Below, piece after piece: positions 22,957-26,779 of a stretch of 26,779 nt of DNA. Source of the DNA: DASSTJ01 sp035707965. GTDB lineage: Bacteria > Actinomycetota > Actinomycetes > Actinomycetales > Angustibacteraceae. The stretch lies in NCBI GenBank assembly GCA_035707965.1, contig DASSTJ010000027.1:1-26779 (forward strand), given 5' to 3'. A program made the position numbers and the translations under genes. Position 1 is the stretch's first letter, and each line of letters opens with the position of its first letter. Below the pieces are notes generated by a model that saw nothing but the letters and a program-made list of their open reading frames with translations, was not told the DNA's origin and searched no databases.

Positions 22957-24087
22957 GTGCTGGTCATCGGTAACGAGCAGGTCGAGTCCCTGCTGACGAT
23001 GCGGGAGTGCATCACCGCCCAGGAAGAGGCGTTCGCGCAGCTGCCCACCGGCGGCGCCATCCACCGGCCGCGCGTCGACGTGTACGCGCCGGGGCCGGAG
23101 GACGGCTACTTCCGCTGGGGCTCCATGGAAGGCGCCAATAACGGCTACTTCGCGATCAGGATGAAGTCGGACGTCGTCCACTGGCCGCGCGACGAGGCCG
23201 GCAACTGGACCGAGGAGAAGTACGCGGTCCAGCCGGGCACCTACTGCGGGCTCATCCTGCTGGTCTCGACGACGAACGCGGAGCCGGTGGCCTTCATCAA
23301 CGACGGCGTGCTGCAGCACATGCGGGTCGCCGGTGGCGCTGCGATCGGCGTGAAGTACCTGTCGCGCCAGGACTCGCACGTCGTCGGCATGCTGGGCTCC
23401 GGAGGGATGGCGCGCGCGTACCTGGAGGCGTTCTCGTGCGTCCGCGACATCCGCCGGTGCCACGTGTACAGTCCGGACCCGGAGCACCGGAAGGCGTACG
23501 CGGCCGAGATGAGCGAGCGGCTCGGCATCGAGGTGGTGGCCGTCGACTCGGCGCGGGAGGCGGTGGCCGGCTGCGACATCCTCTCCTCCTGCACGGACGC
23601 GATGCAGCCGGTCTACGAGGCGGACTGGATCGAGCCCGGGATGCACGTGACGAATCTCGGACGCCGGGAGATGCCGGAGGCGGCGCACCGGTTCGACGTG
23701 GTGGTCAGGCAAGGCACCGCCGGGCTGCAGATGCGTCAGACCGACCGCTTCCAGGCCGAGCGCGGGTTGTCGCCCGCCGCGTACATCGCCGGCTCGCCGG
23801 AGGAGATGGGCCGGATCCCGGCGCGCAACGAGCGGCCCGGCTTCGGTGGGGACTCCCCCGAGTTCTCCGACCGCGGGATGGGCGGTGACCGGCCCGACGT
23901 CGCCGCGCTGATGTCCGGCCAGGTGACGGGACGGACCAGTCCCGAGCAGGTGACCTTCTACCGCAACGTCGGAAACCAGGGGCTGCAGTTCTCCGCCGTG
24001 GCCCAGGTCGTGTACCGCAAGGCCGTGGCTGCCGGCGTCGGCCGCACGATCCCCACCGAGTGGTTCCTCCAGGACGTCCGCGACTGA
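22957..24087 (+). CDS. Ornithine cyclodeaminase / mu-crystallin family protein
   Basis: A 376-residue protein with a C-terminal Rossmann domain. GMLGSGGMARAYLEAFS (about 144-160) is the dinucleotide motif, followed by CHVYSPDPEHRKAYAAEM and ILSSCTDAMQPVYEADWIEPG. The N-terminal domain MLVIGNEQVESLLTMRECI and DGVLQHMRVAGGAAIGVKYL match the family. Members include ornithine cyclodeaminase, ketimine reductases and N-substituted amino acid dehydrogenases. It is longer than typical members (320-350) owing to insertions near residues 75-95 and 270-310. In this operon an imine- or amino-acid-forming intermediate might be its substrate, but this is not shown. The GTG start is 48 nt after the binding-protein stop. 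Confidence 0.88.
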   Translation: MLVIGNEQVESLLTMRECITAQEEAFAQLPTGGAIHRPRVDVYAPGPEDGYFRWGSMEGANNGYFAIRMKSDVVHWPRDEAGNWTEEKYAVQPGTYCGLILLVSTTNAEPVAFINDGVLQHMRVAGGAAIGVKYLSRQDSHVVGMLGSGGMARAYLEAFSCVRDIRRCHVYSPDPEHRKAYAAEMSERLGIEVVAVDSAREAVAGCDILSSCTDAMQPVYEADWIEPGMHVTNLGRREMPEAAHRFDVVVRQGTAGLQMRQTDRFQAERGLSPAAYIAGSPEEMGRIPARNERPGFGGDSPEFSDRGMGGDRPDVAALMSGQVTGRTSPEQVTFYRNVGNQGLQFSAVAQVVYRKAVAAGVGRTIPTEWFLQDVRD

Positions 24088-24156
24088 CCGCACGTCGTAG
24101 CGCGGCGGACGCCGGGGGCCTTGCCAACGGAGAGGGAACGCGACAGAGTGTGGCCT

Positions 24157-24171
24157 AATGGTCAGTCCTTT
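24157..24171 (+). promoter_or_regulatory. Operator site G, upstream of bicupin 2 operon
   Basis: AATGGTCAGTCCTTT is a copy of the recurrent motif 16 nt before the GTG start, overlapping the GAGGTGAG ribosome-site region closely. No separate -35 box is clear. Only about 100 nt separate the OCD-family stop and this gene. Confidence 0.6.
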
Positions 24172-24187
24172 TAGGTGAGGTGAGCTC

Positions 24188-25255
24188 GTGTCTTCGAAGA
24201 CGACGACCGCGGTGACGCACTACCACGTGCAGAAGAAGCGTCGCGCGGAGTTCATCGAGGAGTGGCGCAGCTACCAGAAGACGGTCGTCGCCCTCGAGGA
24301 CGTCGCCATGCACCAGACCGCCCGGGGCACGCGGGTGGGTGTTTACGTCGGTCAGGACGGGGACCGCCCCACCCGGTCGATGGACGCCTTGGCGCACGAG
24401 ATCGACCCGGGAGTCGTGTCGACGGTGCACCGGCACTCCTGGGACGCCATGGTGCTGGTCGTCGGCGGCAACGGCTGGACGGAGATCGACGGCGAGCGCA
24501 TCGAGTGGGGGCCCGGCGACTGTCTGCACCTGCCGGCCTGGGCCTGGCATCGCAGCGGCAACGACGGCAGCACCACCGCCCGCTACCTCACCTTCTCGAG
24601 CGAGCCGCTGCTCGAGACGATGGGGATGTCGATCCTGGAGGACGCCGGGCACACCCCCCTGGAGGAGCTGGACGGCCGGCCGGGCTACACCTCCGGGGCC
24701 GACGGCGACGACCCGTACGCGCGGCGGGTGCGACGTCTGGCACGCGACCAGAAGAGCCGGCGCAGCGGACGCCTCCACACGAGCTGGGACGACCTGGAGC
24801 TGCTGCCGACGCCGCGCGGCACGCGCACGACGTTCCTGCTCGACCGGGCCATCGGCTACGAGGCGTCGGGCATCACCATGGCGATGTTCGAGATCGGTCC
24901 CGGGCGTGGGCAGTCCATGCACCGTCACGCCGGGGAGGCGTGGCTCTACGTGCTCGAGGGCACGGGTCACAGCTACCTCGGCACGGAGCCCGAGGGCGGC
25001 ACCGACTACCCGTGGAAGAAGGGCGACCTCATCGTCGTCGACCACTTCCTGTGGCACCAGCACTTCAACGACGACCCGCAGAAGACGGCGAAGGTCGTGC
25101 GGATCCACATGTTCGACAGCCTGCTCGACACCATGCGGGTCCTCATGGACCCGGTGGTGCTGTTCGAGGAGCCGCCACAGCACATCAGGGACGCCCAGGC
25201 CGGCGATCCGACGACCGTCGACTGGCCCGAGGTGACGCGGCCGACGTGGCCGTGA
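24188..25255 (+). CDS. Bicupin protein 2
   Basis: A 355-residue two-cupin protein, distantly paralogous to bicupin 1. The N-terminal cupin has H81 and H83 in VHRHSWDAMVLVVGG and H121 in WAWHRSG; Asp86 or another residue may replace the usual Glu. The C-terminal cupin is complete: H245, H247 and E250 in MHRHAGEAWLYVLEG, and H290/H292 in LWHQHFN. So the better-preserved metal site is in the C-terminal half here and in the N-terminal half of bicupin 1. It may be a ring-cleaving dioxygenase or other metal enzyme. The GTG start has GAGGTGAG upstream. The next gene, an AAA+ ATPase, overlaps its stop. Confidence 0.82.
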   Translation: MSSKTTTAVTHYHVQKKRRAEFIEEWRSYQKTVVALEDVAMHQTARGTRVGVYVGQDGDRPTRSMDALAHEIDPGVVSTVHRHSWDAMVLVVGGNGWTEIDGERIEWGPGDCLHLPAWAWHRSGNDGSTTARYLTFSSEPLLETMGMSILEDAGHTPLEELDGRPGYTSGADGDDPYARRVRRLARDQKSRRSGRLHTSWDDLELLPTPRGTRTTFLLDRAIGYEASGITMAMFEIGPGRGQSMHRHAGEAWLYVLEGTGHSYLGTEPEGGTDYPWKKGDLIVVDHFLWHQHFNDDPQKTAKVVRIHMFDSLLDTMRVLMDPVVLFEEPPQHIRDAQAGDPTTVDWPEVTRPTWP

Positions 25256-26130
25256 TCCCCACCGCTCTTCCGCCGGGAGTGCTGTCGGTCCACGTGCTCC
25301 CGGCGGACCACCATGACGGCCCGTGGGACCACATCATCGTGCCAGCGGGCACCAAGGAGCGGCTCCTCAACCACGCGCTGCTCACCCTGCTCCACGGGCG
25401 GGCCCTCGCGACGCTGGCCGGACTGCCCCACGGGCTGATCGTCCTTGCCGGCCCCCCAGGGACCGGCAAGACGACGCTGGCGCGCGGGCTCGCCCAGGCA
25501 GCGGCTCGCGCGCTGGCCCCGAGAGGTGCCACGACGTACGTCGAGATCGATCCGCACGCCTTTCCCAGCGAGATGCTCGGTGAGAGCCAGCGCAACGTCA
25601 CCAGGCTCATGACCGACACGATCCCGGAGCTGGCGGCGAGGCGGCCCCACACGGTCGTCCTCATCGACGAGGTCGAGAGCTTCGCCGTCCGCCGGTCCAG
25701 CGCGTCCTTCAGCACCAACCCGGTCGACGTGCACCGCGCGACGGACGCGCTCCTGGCCGGCATGGACGCCGTCGCCGCGCAGGACGCCCGCGTGCTCTTC
25801 GTGTCGACCACGAACTTCGTGGACGCCGTCGACGAGGCGTTCCTGTCCCGCGCCGACCTCGTGCTCGACCTGGACCTCCCGGACAACGACGTGATCGCGC
25901 GGATCCTGCGCCACTCCCTCCAGGAGCTGGCCGCCATCTGGCCGGGCATCCGGCCGCTCGCCAAGGACGAGGGGCTGCACGCCAAGCTGGCGGGCCGCTG
26001 CGAGGGCTGGGACGGCCGCAAGGTCCGCAAGCTGGTGCTGTCGGCCCTGACGCTGCGGCACGAGGTGACGCTCGACCCGGGCGAGCTCTCGGCCGACGAC
26101 CTGCTGGCCGCCGTGGAGGTCGCTCGGTGA
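25252..26130 (+). CDS. Pch2/TRIP13-like AAA+ ATPase
   Basis: A 292-residue single-module AAA+ protein. Walker A is GPPGTGKT (67-74), Walker B with an extended DEVES is VVLIDEVES (135-143), sensor 1 is STTN (185-188), the arginine-finger segment is SRAD (R200) and sensor 2 is GWDGRKVRKL (252-261). The order and wording (for example GPWD before the ATPase, LIDEVESF, SRADLVLDLDLP) resemble Pch2/TRIP13, whose known role is to unfold HORMA proteins, and bacterial TRIP13 in CBASS defence. No HORMA gene, cyclase or effector lies nearby. It sits between bicupin 2 and ThDP enzyme 2 with GTGA overlaps at both ends, so an activase role for a catabolic enzyme is proposed. Confidence 0.87.
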   Translation: MIPTALPPGVLSVHVLPADHHDGPWDHIIVPAGTKERLLNHALLTLLHGRALATLAGLPHGLIVLAGPPGTGKTTLARGLAQAAARALAPRGATTYVEIDPHAFPSEMLGESQRNVTRLMTDTIPELAARRPHTVVLIDEVESFAVRRSSASFSTNPVDVHRATDALLAGMDAVAAQDARVLFVSTTNFVDAVDEAFLSRADLVLDLDLPDNDVIARILRHSLQELAAIWPGIRPLAKDEGLHAKLAGRCEGWDGRKVRKLVLSALTLRHEVTLDPGELSADDLLAAVEVAR

Positions 26131-26779
26131 CCGCACCGGGCGACGGCGGGGAGACGAACCACGCGCCGTACTCGGCGCCGCAGTGGGGATCCGACGTCAT
26201 GGCGGACGTCGTCCGGGGCCTCGGCTACCGCTACGTGGCCCTCAACCCGGGGTCGTCCTTCCGGGGGCTGCACGACTCGCTGGTGAACTACGGCGGCAAC
26301 ACGGTCGAGATGATCGAGTGCCCGCACGAGAAGCTGGCGGTGGCGCTCGCCCACGGCTACGCGAAGGCGTCCGGCGAGCCGATGGCGGTGATCCTCCACG
26401 ACCTGGTGGGCCTCCTGCACGGCGCCATGGGCGTCTACTACGCGTACATCGACCGCGTGCCGGTGATGGTGCTCGGCGGGTCAGGTCCGGCCGTGCACGA
26501 CCGGAGACGGCCGAACATCGACTGGATCCACTCGGCGAACGTGCAGGGCGAGGCCGTGCGCGCGTACACGAAGTGGGACCACGAGCCGCGCAGCATCGCG
26601 TCCGTGCCCACCGTGATGGCGCGGGCGCACCGCGTCGCGGTCAGCGAGCCGGCCGGGCCCGTCTACGTCGCCCTGGACGCCGGGTTGCAGGAGTCACCGG
26701 TCACCGACGCGGTGCCGCTCGGCGACCTGGAGCGCCTGTCGGCCCGCCCGTCGCGCATCGCCCCCGAGCCAGAAGCCCT
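26127..26779 (+). CDS. Thiamine-diphosphate-dependent enzyme 2, N-terminal part (cut by window end)
   Basis: 217 codons are visible from a GTG overlapping the AAA+ stop; the gene runs off the window. It closely parallels ThDP enzyme 1: LNPGSSFRGLHDSLVNYGGN is identical in both, and CPHEKLAVALAHGYAKA holds the cofactor-activating Glu. DWIHSANVQGEAVR corresponds to DWIHSATTQSELVR. The C-terminal ThDP-Mg motif lies outside the window. Being near-duplicate in the N-terminal domain, the two enzymes may form a hetero-oligomer or act on related 2-oxo acids. The Glu-containing HEK replaces HEE of enzyme 1. Confidence 0.88.
   Translation, partial: MTAPGDGGETNHAPYSAPQWGSDVMADVVRGLGYRYVALNPGSSFRGLHDSLVNYGGNTVEMIECPHEKLAVALAHGYAKASGEPMAVILHDLVGLLHGAMGVYYAYIDRVPVMVLGGSGPAVHDRRRPNIDWIHSANVQGEAVRAYTKWDHEPRSIASVPTVMARAHRVAVSEPAGPVYVALDAGLQESPVTDAVPLGDLERLSARPSRIAPEPEA

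Noticed and set aside
25252..26130. CBASS-type defence system suggested by the TRIP13-like ATPase
   Set aside because: No HORMA protein, CD-NTase or effector gene is within the window and both neighbours are catabolic enzymes.
4815..26779. Mobile genomic island with integrase or insertion sequence ends
   Set aside because: No transposase, integrase, tRNA or attachment-like direct repeats were seen, and GC content looks like the flanking genes.

Overview
The window is about 70% GC DNA with GTG/ATG starts and many GTGA/TGA gene overlaps. An Rpf-type secreted protein sits behind a c-di-AMP (ydaO-type) riboswitch. Together these point to a high-GC actinobacterium, possibly Micrococcales-like; genus cannot be fixed from sequence alone. 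No tRNA, rRNA, transposase, integrase or CRISPR was seen.

Left part (1-4814): apparently housekeeping genes. These are a partial rpf-like gene with its riboswitch and promoter, ung flanked by two copies of an inverted dispersed repeat, and a same-strand run of SGNH esterase, dienelactone-hydrolase-like protein, a small DUF6295-like protein and an MFS transporter.

Right part (4815-26779): a large catabolic gene cluster in about eight transcription units on both strands. Recognisable parts are a three-component Rieske oxygenase (oxygenase, [2Fe-2S] ferredoxin, FAD ferredoxin reductase), two 4,5-dihydroxyphthalate-decarboxylase-like proteins, a Zn alcohol dehydrogenase, and close homologues of LigJ (4-oxalomesaconate hydratase) and LigK (4-carboxy-4-hydroxy-2-oxoadipate aldolase). 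The last two form the bottom of the protocatechuate 4,5-cleavage/gallate route to pyruvate and oxaloacetate. No LigAB-type ring-cleavage enzyme is present, but two bicupin proteins are. Less expected members are an RpiB-type isomerase, a PanB-like protein lacking the usual catalytic Glu, an alpha/beta hydrolase with Cys at the nucleophile position, two paralogous ThDP enzymes, an aldehyde dehydrogenase, an orphan lipoprotein solute-binding protein, an ornithine-cyclodeaminase-family protein, and a Pch2/TRIP13-like AAA+ ATPase between a bicupin and a ThDP enzyme.

A 15-bp palindrome-like motif, consensus AATGGTCNGACCATT (FadR/FCD-type GntR operator style), occurs once at the head of every transcription unit of the catabolic part: seven sites at 4821, 10091 (shared by a divergent pair), 15103, 15550, 15610, 18430 and 24157. 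This suggests one ligand-responsive regulator, encoded outside the window, controls the whole cluster. The substrate is inferred to be an aromatic carboxylate (phthalate-like or methoxy-aromatic), but it is not proven by the sequence.
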